From Leisingera aquimarina DSM 24565 (GTDB lineage Bacteria; Pseudomonadota; Alphaproteobacteria; Rhodobacterales; Rhodobacteraceae), in contig NZ_KI421504.1 in NCBI RefSeq assembly GCF_000473165.1, positions 3,510,094-3,574,093 of the forward strand: a DNA stretch of 64,000 nucleotides. The letters are read 5' to 3'. Position numbers and translations under genes: made by a program. Shown piece by piece: positions 18,782 through 26,647 of the stretch. The notes under the pieces are model-generated. The model did not search any database. It saw only the letters and a program-made list of their open reading frames with translations, and was not told the DNA's origin. How positions within the stretch are numbered: the first letter of the stretch is position 1; the number at the start of each line of letters is the position of its first letter.

Positions 18782-20092
18782 ATGGCAATGAACCTGCTTT
18801 ATTCCAATGACCGCCAGGGCGAACATCCAAACAGCTGGTATGCCGCAACAGCCACACCGATGGATCGCTTCCCGGCCCTGACCAGCGATGCAACTGCAGA
18901 TGTTTGCATCGTTGGCGGCGGCTATACAGGCCTGTCCGCGGCGCTGCATCTGGCCGAGGCCGGCCTGTCCGTCGTGCTGCTGGAAGCGCACCGCGTGGGC
19001 TTTGGCGCCTCGGGCCGTAACGGCGGCCAGCTCGGCAGCGGCCAGCGGATGGAACAGGACGGGCTGGAAGCGCTGATGGGCAAAGCAGACGCGCAAAAGC
19101 TCTGGCAGCTGGGCGAAGACGCCAAGGATCTGGTGAAATCCCTGATTGTCCGTCACAGCATCAACTGCAACCTGAAACCCGGCATTGCCCATGCCTGTTT
19201 CTCCAAAAGCGAAGCAGCCCATGAACACGCCTATGCCGAACACCTGCAAAACTGCTACGGATACGATCAGATCCAGCCGCTGGATGAGGCCGGCTTGCAC
19301 GCCATCTGCCCCTCTCCTGCCTATATGGGCGGATCGCTGGACATGGGTGCCGCACATCTGCATCCGCTGAACTATGCCCTGGGCTTGGCCCGGGCGGCCG
19401 CTGGTGCCGGGGCGCAGATCTGTGAGCAAAGCGAGGTTCTGGACATCCAGGAAGGCGTGCACGTCCGCGTGCGGACTGCAGGCGGGACGGTAACTGCCGG
19501 CCACTTGATCCTGGCCTGCAACGGCTATCTTGGCGGCCTGAACCATCAGGTCGCCGCGCGGGTGATGCCGATCAACAATTTCATCGTGGCAACCGAACCC
19601 CTGGGCGAAGACGCGGCCCGGGTGCTCGCCCGCGATGTCGCTGTGGCGGATACCAAGTTCGTTGTGAATTATTTCCGGCTCAGCCATGATAAGCGGCTGC
19701 TGTTCGGCGGCGGTGAAAGCTATGGCTACCGCTTTCCAGCCGATATCGAGGCCACAGTGCGCAAACCGATGCAGCAGATTTTCCCGCACACCAAGGACGT
19801 TCGGGTCGATTACGCCTGGGGCGGCACCCTGGGCATCACCATGAAACGGATGCCTTATCTGGCCCGGCTGGCGCCCAATGTGCTGACTGCTTCCGGCTAC
19901 TCCGGCCATGGTGTCGGCACCGCCACCCATGCGGGCCAGCTGATGGCGCAGGCGATCCAGGGACAGGCACAAGGGTTCGATACCCTGGCCCGCGTCCCTG
20001 CCCCGCGCTTCCCGGGCGGGCCGCGGATGCGCTCGCCCCTCCTGGTGCTGGCAATGACTTGGTTTGCCCTGCGCGACCGGCTGGGGATCTGA
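18782..20092 (+). CDS. FAD-dependent amine oxidoreductase, PuuB-like
   Basis: A 436-residue flavoprotein of the DAO/glycine oxidase fold, like gamma-glutamylputrescine oxidase. The dinucleotide-binding motif CIVGGGYTGLSAALHLAEAG is near residues 43-62. The PuuB-type signature GFGASGRNGGQLGSGQR follows, and the C-terminal FAD loop GYSGHGVGTATHAGQL is present. It oxidises the gamma-glutamylated amine to the aldehyde with release of ammonia and peroxide. The start at MAMNLLYSN has AGAGG eight bases upstream. The aldehyde dehydrogenase expected for the next step (PuuC) is not in the window. Confidence 0.87.
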   Translation: MAMNLLYSNDRQGEHPNSWYAATATPMDRFPALTSDATADVCIVGGGYTGLSAALHLAEAGLSVVLLEAHRVGFGASGRNGGQLGSGQRMEQDGLEALMGKADAQKLWQLGEDAKDLVKSLIVRHSINCNLKPGIAHACFSKSEAAHEHAYAEHLQNCYGYDQIQPLDEAGLHAICPSPAYMGGSLDMGAAHLHPLNYALGLARAAAGAGAQICEQSEVLDIQEGVHVRVRTAGGTVTAGHLILACNGYLGGLNHQVAARVMPINNFIVATEPLGEDAARVLARDVAVADTKFVVNYFRLSHDKRLLFGGGESYGYRFPADIEATVRKPMQQIFPHTKDVRVDYAWGGTLGITMKRMPYLARLAPNVLTASGYSGHGVGTATHAGQLMAQAIQGQAQGFDTLARVPAPRFPGGPRMRSPLLVLAMTWFALRDRLGI

Positions 20093-20229
20093 CTCCAGGC
20101 CGGTTTCCGCGCAACTCCGCAACATTTCTGTGAAATTTTGCCTGCTCGGCATTTTCCGCAGCGTCGCCTCTTGGCATTTTCGGCTACTAGTTTTACATTT
20201 CTTGAAGCAACAATTCAGGATTTTGAAAT

Positions 20230-21435
20230 ATGGCTCTGCCGCCCAACGTTCATGACGCTGAACCCATTCCCCCAGCCGCCCTTGAGGCAATCGAGGCCCT
20301 GATGCAGTCGGGCGATCTGTTTCGCTACACCGCGCCCGAAGACGCGCCCGTTACGCTGCTGGAACAGGAATATGCTGAACTGCTGGGCAGTAAATACGCG
20401 CTGGCAGTCTCCTCCTGCTCAGCGGCCTTGTTCCTGTCGCTGAAGGCGCTTGGCCTGCCCCGCGACGCCCGGGTGCTGATCCCCGCTTTCACCTTTGCCG
20501 CCGTGCCGTCGTCGGTCGTTCATGCCGACTGCGTGCCGGTGCTGTGTGAAGTCGGCGACAACTACCGCATCGATATGGGTGACTTTGAGGCCAAGCTGGA
20601 CAGCGTGCAGGCGGTGATCATCAGCCATATGCGCGGCCATACCTCCGACATGGATGCAATCATGGCGCTGTGCGATGCCCGCGGCATCCCGGTGGTCGAG
20701 GACGCGGCCCATTCGCTGGGCACCACCTGGAGCGGCAAGAACATCGGCACCATCGGCAAGGTCGGCTGCTTCTCCTTCCAGTCCTACAAAATGGTCAACG
20801 CCGGCGAAGGCGGCATCCTGATCACCGACGACGCCGACCTGGTTGCGCGCGCCGCGATCATGTCCGGCGCCTATGAGCACAACTGGAAAAAGCACAAGGG
20901 CCCGCACGGGGAAAACACCCCGGACCTGGAGCAGGCCTTTGCCAAGTGGCAGAACCAATTGCCGCTTTATAACCTGCGGATGAGCAATCTGTCCGCTGTG
21001 GTGATCCGCCCGCAGCTGCCGGAACTGGCGCGCCGGGTGCGCGACGGGCTGGCCAACCATGACTATGTGGCCGAACGCCTCAATGCCTCCCCTTTCTTCG
21101 ACGTGCCCGCACCGCTGGCCCCTGAACGCCGCGCGCCGGATTCGATCCAGTTCAACCTTGCAGGCCTCAGCGAGGCACAGACCCGTGCCTTTGCTGCTGC
21201 TGCAGGATCCAAAGGCGTCAAGGTGCAGGTCTTCGGTCTTTCCACCGACAACGCCCGCGCCTTCTGGAACTGGCAATTCCTGGGCGACCAGCCCGACCTG
21301 CCCCAAACCCGCTCCATGCTGATGAAGGCCTGCGACGTGCGCCTGCCAGTGCGTCTGACCCGTGCAGAACTGGATGTGGTTACAGACATCCTGCTGGCTG
21401 CGGCGGAGGAAAGCATGGGCAGGGCCGCGGCCTGA
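20230..21435 (+). CDS. DegT/DnrJ/EryC1/StrS family PLP aminotransferase
   Basis: A 401-residue PLP-dependent aminotransferase. It has the cofactor-binding SSCSAALFLSLKALG loop, VVEDAAHSLGTTWSGK, and the Schiff-base lysine in SFQSYKMVNAGEGG. The family usually makes amino sugars, but this copy follows polyamine-degradation genes and ends at a strong terminator, suggesting transamination of an amine-derived intermediate. It is separated by 137 bases from the oxidase gene, so it may have its own promoter. The reaction is not known. Confidence 0.83.
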   Translation: MALPPNVHDAEPIPPAALEAIEALMQSGDLFRYTAPEDAPVTLLEQEYAELLGSKYALAVSSCSAALFLSLKALGLPRDARVLIPAFTFAAVPSSVVHADCVPVLCEVGDNYRIDMGDFEAKLDSVQAVIISHMRGHTSDMDAIMALCDARGIPVVEDAAHSLGTTWSGKNIGTIGKVGCFSFQSYKMVNAGEGGILITDDADLVARAAIMSGAYEHNWKKHKGPHGENTPDLEQAFAKWQNQLPLYNLRMSNLSAVVIRPQLPELARRVRDGLANHDYVAERLNASPFFDVPAPLAPERRAPDSIQFNLAGLSEAQTRAFAAAAGSKGVKVQVFGLSTDNARAFWNWQFLGDQPDLPQTRSMLMKACDVRLPVRLTRAELDVVTDILLAAAEESMGRAAA

Positions 21436-21463
21436 ACACCACAGTTGATTGAACAAGGTACAG

Positions 21464-21487
21464 CCCCGGCCACGCGCCGGGGTTTTT
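21464..21487 (+). terminator. Rho-independent terminator after the aminotransferase
   Basis: CCCCGGC (21464-21470) pairs with GCCGGGG (21476-21482) around a 5-base loop and runs into five T residues. Confidence 0.92.
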
Positions 21488-21527
21488 CGTGATTGCAATC
21501 CTGGCTTGTGCCCTCCAGTTTACCGCC

Positions 21528-22049
21528 ATGACACCGCTTCCCGAATTCGAACGGCGCCCGGCCACCGCATTGGTGGCAATGGCCAATGCGCTTAGCTTGG
21601 GTGATCCGATCAACGAGGAAGACCTGACGCAGATCATCCGCGCGGTTGCCGCCAGCAGCGGTGAGCGGGCTGCGCTTCTGGCCGCTATCGGGGCCGCGAA
21701 CAACCCGGAAACCGGGGTTACGGCGGCTGACTTGCTGACCGCCTTTGCCACCCGGGCCGGAAATGCTGAAGCCCAGGCACAGGATGCCGATCAGGTGATC
21801 GGCCAATGGTCGCAACGCCTGGCCGCCGGCGCGCTGCTGGCCAGCTTCGGCGCTGCTATTGCAGGCACAGTAACGGGCGGTCTTGCCTTTGGCCTGACGC
21901 TGCTATCCTTTTCCGGCTTCATCTTCGCCACCGCGTCCCGCCTCGGCGGACGGGCGCGGCGGCGGACCAAAACGCAAGAACGCGAAGCCGCGGAAACACT
22001 GGCCCGCCATGTGCTGGAAGCCGCAAAGAACACAGGCAGTGCAAAGTGA
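21528..22049 (+). CDS. Hypothetical protein with a central membrane hairpin
   Basis: I do not recognise this 173-residue protein. The N-terminal half is acidic and helical (NALSLGDPINEEDLTQIIRAV). The middle holds two adjacent hydrophobic segments (about residues 100-142) that look like a membrane hairpin, followed by a basic RLGGRARRRTKTQEREAAE tail. The start at MTPLPEFERRP was chosen because the alternative GTG at 21489 lies next to the preceding terminator; no strong ribosome binding site supports either. It reads in the same direction as the small membrane protein downstream. Confidence 0.6.
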   Translation: MTPLPEFERRPATALVAMANALSLGDPINEEDLTQIIRAVAASSGERAALLAAIGAANNPETGVTAADLLTAFATRAGNAEAQAQDADQVIGQWSQRLAAGALLASFGAAIAGTVTGGLAFGLTLLSFSGFIFATASRLGGRARRRTKTQEREAAETLARHVLEAAKNTGSAK

Positions 22050-22102
22050 TATGGAAACTTCAACACTCCATGCCTATATTGGTCCTGAAACCGGAGAACA
22101 GC

Positions 22103-22297
22103 ATGTTTGAAGCTATGGGAATGGAAACCGTCATCGTCAGCGCAATTGCCGGGGCCTGCACCCTGTCTTTTGCTGCAAGCGTCTATCTGTTCTATCGCTC
22201 CAAACCGCAGCCGGAAACCGGTGATCTGGACAAAATCGTCAGGAATGCGCCGTATCACCGGCTGCACAATATCCTGAAAATCAAACCGGGCGCTTGA
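22103..22297 (+). CDS. Small single-pass membrane protein
   Basis: A 64-residue frame beginning MFEAMGMETVIVSAIAG, with GGAG seven bases before the ATG. Residues 10-31 form one hydrophobic helix (VIVSAIAGACTLSFAASVYL and neighbours), followed by a charged cytoplasmic-type tail rich in Lys and Arg (FYRSKPQPETGDLDKIVRN). It starts 53 bases after the preceding hypothetical gene and is followed by a small hairpin. No family is recognised. A good ribosome site and a clean TM-plus-tail layout make it more likely real than chance. Confidence 0.55.
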   Translation: MFEAMGMETVIVSAIAGACTLSFAASVYLFYRSKPQPETGDLDKIVRNAPYHRLHNILKIKPGA

Positions 22298-22325
22298 CAG
22301 CCGAACCTGGCGTCTGAACCCCGGC

Positions 22326-22348
22326 GCAGCACACGGGTGCTGCAATTC
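22326..22348 (+). terminator. Weak stem-loop after the small membrane protein gene
   Basis: GCAGCAC-ACGG-GTGCTGC followed by AATTCTT. The U-run is weak, so termination is only possible. Confidence 0.4.
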
Positions 22349-22365
22349 TTACACAGAAACTTCAC

Positions 22366-22395
22366 AAAAAAGAATGGCACCGCAACGCGGTGCCA
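22366..22395 (-). terminator. Terminator of phaR on the minus strand
   Basis: On the minus strand TGGCACCGC-GTT-GCGGTGCCA is followed by ATTCTTTTTT. It lies about 86 bases after the phaR stop codon. Confidence 0.8.
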
Positions 22396-22410
22396 CGCCC
22401 AACTGTGAGG

Positions 22411-22428
22411 AACAGTCGCAGACTGTTT
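22411..22428. repeat. Short hairpin AACAGTC-GCA-GACTGTT
   Basis: A 7-base perfect stem with a 3-base loop. The GGACTGTTT hairpin at 62218-62238 shares the ACAGTC/GACTGTTT arms and a following purine-rich GCGGG stretch, suggesting a second small repeat family. Confidence 0.4.
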
Positions 22429-22481
22429 GCGAACAGGCGGGAGCCCCTCGTTGCTCCGCCCCCCCGCTGCCGCCAATCGCC

Positions 22482-23036
22482 TCACTTCATCTTCGACAGC
22501 TTTTCCTGCAGCGCAGCCAGCTGCTTCTTGATATCGTCCAAGTCCTCGCCGCCTTCGGATTTCTCTTCCCCGGGTGCGCCGCCGGTCCAGCCGGCCGTGC
22601 CAAGGCCGCCAGTCATCGCCTTCAGAAACGCTTCCTGCTGTGCCTTCATCGCTTCGAACCCCGGCATCTTGGCCATTGGATTCATCGCGCTCATGTTTTC
22701 CATCATCTTTGACTGGCTTTCGCGCAGCATATCAAAGGAAGACTGCAGAAACTGCGGCATCACCCCGCCACCGGGCACCATATAGCTGCGCACCAGATCG
22801 TTCAGCACATTCACCGGCAGCACATTCTCGCCGCGGCTTTCATGCTCTGCAATGATCTGCAACAGATACTGCCGTGTCAGGTCATCGCCCGTCTTCAGGT
22901 CGACGATCTGAACCTCGCGCCCTTCCCGGATGAACCCCGCGATATCCTCCAGCGTGACGTAATCGCTGGTCTCAGTGTTATAAAGCCTGCGGCTCGCGTA
23001 CCGCTTGATCAGCAAGGGTTTGTCCTGCTCTGCCAT
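22482..23036 (-). CDS. phaR: Polyhydroxyalkanoate synthesis repressor
   Basis: A 184-residue PhaR protein. The conserved DNA-binding/accumulation domain LIKRYASRRLYNTETSDYVTLEDIAGFI (residues 8-35) is followed by the PHB-binding region with QIVDLKTGDDLTRQYLLQIIAEHES and an acidic C-terminal helix. PhaR represses phasin and other PHA genes and is released when it binds PHA granules. A GGGGAGGGA ribosome site lies upstream. It sits on the opposite side of the epimerase and cyclase genes from phaP, phaC and phaZ; its presumed sites (CTGC-N3-GCAG) occur before phaP and phaC. Confidence 0.94.
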   Translation of the reverse strand: MAEQDKPLLIKRYASRRLYNTETSDYVTLEDIAGFIREGREVQIVDLKTGDDLTRQYLLQIIAEHESRGENVLPVNVLNDLVRSYMVPGGGVMPQFLQSSFDMLRESQSKMMENMSAMNPMAKMPGFEAMKAQQEAFLKAMTGGLGTAGWTGGAPGEEKSEGGEDLDDIKKQLAALQEKLSKMK

Positions 23037-23232
23037 GTAATCCCTCCCCGGTCATGACGCATTGCAGCAAAGCCTATGCCAGCGCAGAACAAAAGGGAAG
23101 CCTCCGCATGGTTTCCGCAACATTTGTTCCCTACAGCCCTGCTGCGCTTGCATTCAGGACGCTTGACCTCAACCCGGCTTGAGATTTCACAAAGGACTCC
23201 GCGACAGAATCTGCAGCAGGACAACGCGGGAC

Positions 23233-24102
23233 ATGAAAATCTTTATCCTCGGCGGCACCGGATCCATCGGCACTGCCGTCACCCAAAACCTGGTCCGGCA
23301 CGGGCATGACGTTACCGGCCTCAGCCGCTCGGACGCCTCGGACCGCAAACTGGCGGCTATGGGCGCCCACCCCTTGCGCGGAGATCTGCACCGCCCCGGC
23401 GGCTGGGTCCGCGAGGTCGCCCATGTGGACGGGCTGATCCAGCTTGCGGCCACCTTCGGCCCGGACATGGCAGAGGCGGACACCGCCGCCATGGGCGCCA
23501 TCCTGCGCCAGGCGGCCCTGCGCCCGGACCCTCTGCGCTTGATTTATACCGGGGGCTGCTGGCTGTACGGCGCCACCGGTAACCGGATCGCCGATGAGGT
23601 CAGCCCCATGCGGCCGATCAAACCCTTTGCCTGGATGCAGAAGAATGCCCGTGCCGCTCTTGCTGCCCCCGCCGTTTCCGCCGCGGTGATCCACCCGGCG
23701 ATGGTCTACCACCCTGAAGGCGGTGTGTTTTCCCGCTACCTGGAGGCCGCCCGTCATATGATGCCGTTTGAGATCTGGGGCAGTGTCGCAACCCGTTGGC
23801 CCCTGGTCGAGCGTGCAGATCTAGCCTGCGCCTACCGGCTGCTGATGGAACACCCCAAGCTAAACGGCCACTTCAATGCCAGTGCCGAAACCGGCGTGCC
23901 CGTTGCAGAGATCACCCGCGAGATCGCCCGGCGCCACGGCCATGATGCCAGCTATGTTGTGCGCAGCCTGAAACACGTGCTGATTAAATACGGCGATTGG
24001 GCCGAGGGTCCGACATTGGACCAGCAGATGGGGTCTGCAAAACTGCGCCAAATGACCGGCTGGGAGCCGCAATACACCAGTTTCCGCAATGCGCAGTTTT
24101 GA
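23233..24102 (+). CDS. NAD-dependent epimerase/dehydratase family protein
   Basis: A 289-residue extended short-chain dehydrogenase. The Rossmann motif GGTGSIGTAV lies at residues 6-15. The usual SYK-type catalytic triad is not clear: the expected YxxxK is replaced by regions such as YTGGCWLYGATGNRIADE. Its activity may therefore be atypical (NmrA- or epimerase-like). The start MKIFILGGTGSIG fits the family better than the longer upstream frame. It is divergent from phaR. The substrate is unknown. Confidence 0.78.
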   Translation: MKIFILGGTGSIGTAVTQNLVRHGHDVTGLSRSDASDRKLAAMGAHPLRGDLHRPGGWVREVAHVDGLIQLAATFGPDMAEADTAAMGAILRQAALRPDPLRLIYTGGCWLYGATGNRIADEVSPMRPIKPFAWMQKNARAALAAPAVSAAVIHPAMVYHPEGGVFSRYLEAARHMMPFEIWGSVATRWPLVERADLACAYRLLMEHPKLNGHFNASAETGVPVAEITREIARRHGHDASYVVRSLKHVLIKYGDWAEGPTLDQQMGSAKLRQMTGWEPQYTSFRNAQF

Positions 24103-24175
24103 CCTCAAGACAGCCTCCCATGAACAAATATCGAACATTTTGCAATTGAGGTGCAGCAAAAAACTCTCAACGTGA

Positions 24176-24181
24176 TATAAT
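24176..24181 (+). promoter_or_regulatory. Perfect -10 box TATAAT before the cyclase gene
   Basis: TATAAT lies 38 bases before the chosen start, in an AT-rich stretch that stands out from the surrounding GC-rich DNA. No good -35 hexamer is placed 16-18 bases upstream, so an activator may be needed. Confidence 0.45.
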
Positions 24182-24218
24182 TCAGGCAGAGTCTTTTGAG
24201 TCTGTGGTAGCGGGAACG

Positions 24219-25967
24219 ATGGCTGACCAAGGGGACAGACAAAGACAAGCTGCTGTATTAATCGCTGATGTGGCCGGGTTTTCCGCACTGGTTGAAACCG
24301 GGGAAGCGGAAGCGGTCGCTGCCGTTCGCACTCTTGCGGACGATATCGTCGTGCCGGCCGCACAGCAGTATTCAGGTCAGCTTGTCAAAACACTGGGCGA
24401 CGGCTTTCTGCTGGAGTTCGAAACCTCTGTGCAAGCGGTGAAAGCCGCCTTGCTGATTGCCAAGCTGACCGCGGCCGCGGTTGCCAGCCGCCCTCCGCCC
24501 CATCTGCACCTGAGAATGGGAATTCACACAGGAACCGTCATTGCTGCCGGGGACGATCTGTTCGGCAATTGCGTCAACATCGCCGCCCGCCTCGAAAGCC
24601 TTGCAGGCCCCGGTGAAATCTGTGTTTCCGGCACGGTTCAAGAACAGGTCCGCGGCAGGATCAATGCTGCCTTTGACGACCTCGGCCTGCAGGTTATCCG
24701 CAACATCTCTCACCCGGTGCGGATCTTCCGCATAGCCGAAAACCCGATGCCGCGCTTTGAAGCAGAAGGCCCCGCCTACGAAGTGTCCGTAGCCGTTCTG
24801 CCTTTCTTGAACAAATCCCCCGCTGCACCCGGCGCAGACAGTCTGGCCGAAACCCTGACCGAAGACATTACCATCGGTCTTTCCCGGTTCCGCGAGTTGC
24901 GCGTCATTTCCCGCACCACTGCACTTCGTTTTGCCAGCAGCGCATCTGAAACATCCCTTACTGCAGTGGAACTGGGCGTCCGTTACTTGGTTGAGGGCAC
25001 GGTGCGGCAACGGTCCGGACACCTGCGTGTCGCTGTTTCGCTGGCAGATGGTTACAGCGGAACCTCGCTGCTAAGTGAACAATACGACCAGGAAAATCAG
25101 GCCGGTTTCAGCCACCAGGACGCATTGGCCCGCCAGATCACCCGAATCCTGGCCGGACAGTTGCAGGCCACTGCAAAACGCAAATCAGCCGAAGTGTTGG
25201 CCAGCGGCGGCCCCTGGACATCCAAGGAACTGGTCCTGCAAGCCAAAGCTCTGATCCTCGACACCCGGAAGACTCTGTATCAGTGCCGGGAGTTGTACCA
25301 GAAAGCCTGTGCCAGCGATCCAGGGAATCCGTCGGCCTATTCCGGATTGGCGCTCACATATCTGGTTGAATGGATGAGCGGCTGGGGCCTGTCCCCAGAA
25401 GACACCCTGGATCAGGCCTTCCCATATCTGCGCCGCGCAGCCCGTATCGACCCGCTGGACAGCGTCGTGCAACGCCGGCTGGCCGTCATGCATCTGTTCA
25501 AGGGAGAGTTTCCCCTGGCGGAGGACCACTTCCAGCGCGCCCTTGCCTTGAATCCCAACGACACTGACGCGATGGCTTTCCGCGGCCTGTCCTATGTGTA
25601 CCGGGGCCAGCCCGAAAAGGCCCTTGCCGAATTGGATCAAGCCTCTGGCCGCAACCCGTTCCATCCAACCTATTTCCACTGGTTCAGGGGGCTGGCGCTG
25701 TACATGTGCCGGGAGTACCAGCCCGGCATTTCAGAAGTGAACAAGGCTGTCGGGCTGTTTCCAGGTTTTCCGGCCCCGCACCGCCATCTGGCTGCCTGCT
25801 ACGCACAATTGGGAGACAGGGCTGCGGCGGCACGGGAATGCGGGCGTATCCTTGGCCTGGAGCCGGAGTTTTCGCTCGCCCGCATCAGCAAGACCCTCCC
25901 CTTCGTCAGAGCAGCAGATCTGGAGCATTACTGCGATGGGCTGCGGCGGGCCGGATTGCCGGAGTGA
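24219..25967 (+). CDS. Class III adenylate cyclase with TolB-like and TPR domains
   Basis: A 582-residue signalling protein. Residues about 10-170 form a class III nucleotide cyclase domain. Metal-binding aspartates lie in LIADVAGFSAL and KTLGDGFLLEF, the substrate region is GIHTGTVIAAGDDLFGN, and the transition-state residues are in NIAARLES. A FlgO/TolB-like segment follows (VAVLPFLNKSPAAPGADSLAETL, about 188-300), then a TPR array (about 330-570, for example ALNPNDTDAMAFRGLSYVYRGQPEKALAELDQA). There is no clear signal peptide or TM helix. It makes cAMP, presumably under control of the TPR region. This architecture is common in rhizobia and roseobacters. The stimulus is unknown. The start at MADQGD was preferred to the upstream GTG. 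Confidence 0.88.
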   Translation: MADQGDRQRQAAVLIADVAGFSALVETGEAEAVAAVRTLADDIVVPAAQQYSGQLVKTLGDGFLLEFETSVQAVKAALLIAKLTAAAVASRPPPHLHLRMGIHTGTVIAAGDDLFGNCVNIAARLESLAGPGEICVSGTVQEQVRGRINAAFDDLGLQVIRNISHPVRIFRIAENPMPRFEAEGPAYEVSVAVLPFLNKSPAAPGADSLAETLTEDITIGLSRFRELRVISRTTALRFASSASETSLTAVELGVRYLVEGTVRQRSGHLRVAVSLADGYSGTSLLSEQYDQENQAGFSHQDALARQITRILAGQLQATAKRKSAEVLASGGPWTSKELVLQAKALILDTRKTLYQCRELYQKACASDPGNPSAYSGLALTYLVEWMSGWGLSPEDTLDQAFPYLRRAARIDPLDSVVQRRLAVMHLFKGEFPLAEDHFQRALALNPNDTDAMAFRGLSYVYRGQPEKALAELDQASGRNPFHPTYFHWFRGLALYMCREYQPGISEVNKAVGLFPGFPAPHRHLAACYAQLGDRAAAARECGRILGLEPEFSLARISKTLPFVRAADLEHYCDGLRRAGLPE

Positions 25968-25984
25968 GCGCCCCCTGAACAGCA

Positions 25985-26014
25985 AAAGGGCAGGCCTTGC
26001 GGCCTGCCCTTTCT
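25985..26014. terminator. Bidirectional terminator between cyclase and phasin genes
   Basis: AAAGGGCAGGCC (25985-25996) pairs with GGCCTGCCCTTT (26001-26012) around TTGC. A-tract and T-tract flank both sides, so it can serve both convergent genes. Confidence 0.92.
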
Positions 26015-26065
26015 CACAGTCCGGCTCCGTCAGGGAGGAGAGCCAGGGCCGGTCTGTGGTCGATC

Positions 26066-26515
26066 TTACTTCGCAGCAGCCGAAGCTTTTTTCGCAGCAG
26101 AGGTCACTTCGTCGGTGGCCTTCTTCACAGCTGCGGTGGCTTCTTCGCCCATGTCTTTGCCGGCAGCCATAACCAGTTCAACGGTTTCCATCTGGACCTT
26201 CTTGGCGATCTCAGCAAAGGCAGCCATGTTTTCAGCAGCCACTTCAGCGGAAGCAGAGGCGAAATCGGTTGCGGCTTTGGCATAGTCGGCCGGGTCGGCT
26301 TTGACTTTGGACACGTCGCCCAGCTTGGAGATGGTTTCTTTGGTCCACTTGTTCGAGATCTCGGCGGATTTGCCGGCAGCGTCCAGCGCAACGGCGGACA
26401 GCTTCTCGTTCAGGGCTGCGGTGTTTTTGAAAACGTCTTCCATCGCTTTGGTGTCGACCGGGAATGCGCCCATGAAGTCTTTCATCATCGCGGTGAAGTC
26501 TTGGGTCTTTGCCAT
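26066..26515 (-). CDS. phaP: Phasin family protein
   Basis: A 149-residue phasin, the small amphipathic protein that coats polyhydroxyalkanoate granules. The sequence is helical and Ala/Lys/Glu-rich (DFTAMMKDFMGAFPVDTKAMEDVFKNTAALNEKLSAVAL at the N-terminus) and ends in an Ala/Lys repeat tail (KKATDEVTSAAKKASAAAK). A TGAGGAATT ribosome site precedes the ATG. A CTGC-N3-GCAG palindrome 98 bases upstream matches the PhaR operator pattern. It is transcribed in the same direction as phaC, 132 bases downstream of it. Confidence 0.92.
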   Translation of the reverse strand: MAKTQDFTAMMKDFMGAFPVDTKAMEDVFKNTAALNEKLSAVALDAAGKSAEISNKWTKETISKLGDVSKVKADPADYAKAATDFASASAEVAAENMAAFAEIAKKVQMETVELVMAAGKDMGEEATAAVKKATDEVTSAAKKASAAAK

Positions 26516-26612
26516 AGTTCTAATTCCTCAGAAAGCTGCAGCAGGACCATCCTGCGCTCTTAGCATGAGAGGAATATGCGTGCCGCACCGCAGCATTTCA
26601 AGACTTTTAATG

Positions 26613-26623
26613 CTGCAGTGCAG
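26613..26623. promoter_or_regulatory. Candidate PhaR operator CTGC-AGT-GCAG upstream of phaP
   Basis: It matches the CTGC-N3-GCAG palindrome reported for PhaR of Rhodobacter sphaeroides and lies between phaC and phaP. The same pattern recurs at 28478 upstream of phaC and phaZ. Confidence 0.65.
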
Positions 26624-26647
26624 AAAAAAATCGTAAACCCCGTCAAA

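Noticed and set aside
18092-20290. 732-codon minus-strand frame
   Set aside because: Antisense to the second ligase and PuuB-like genes; no motif or ribosome site.
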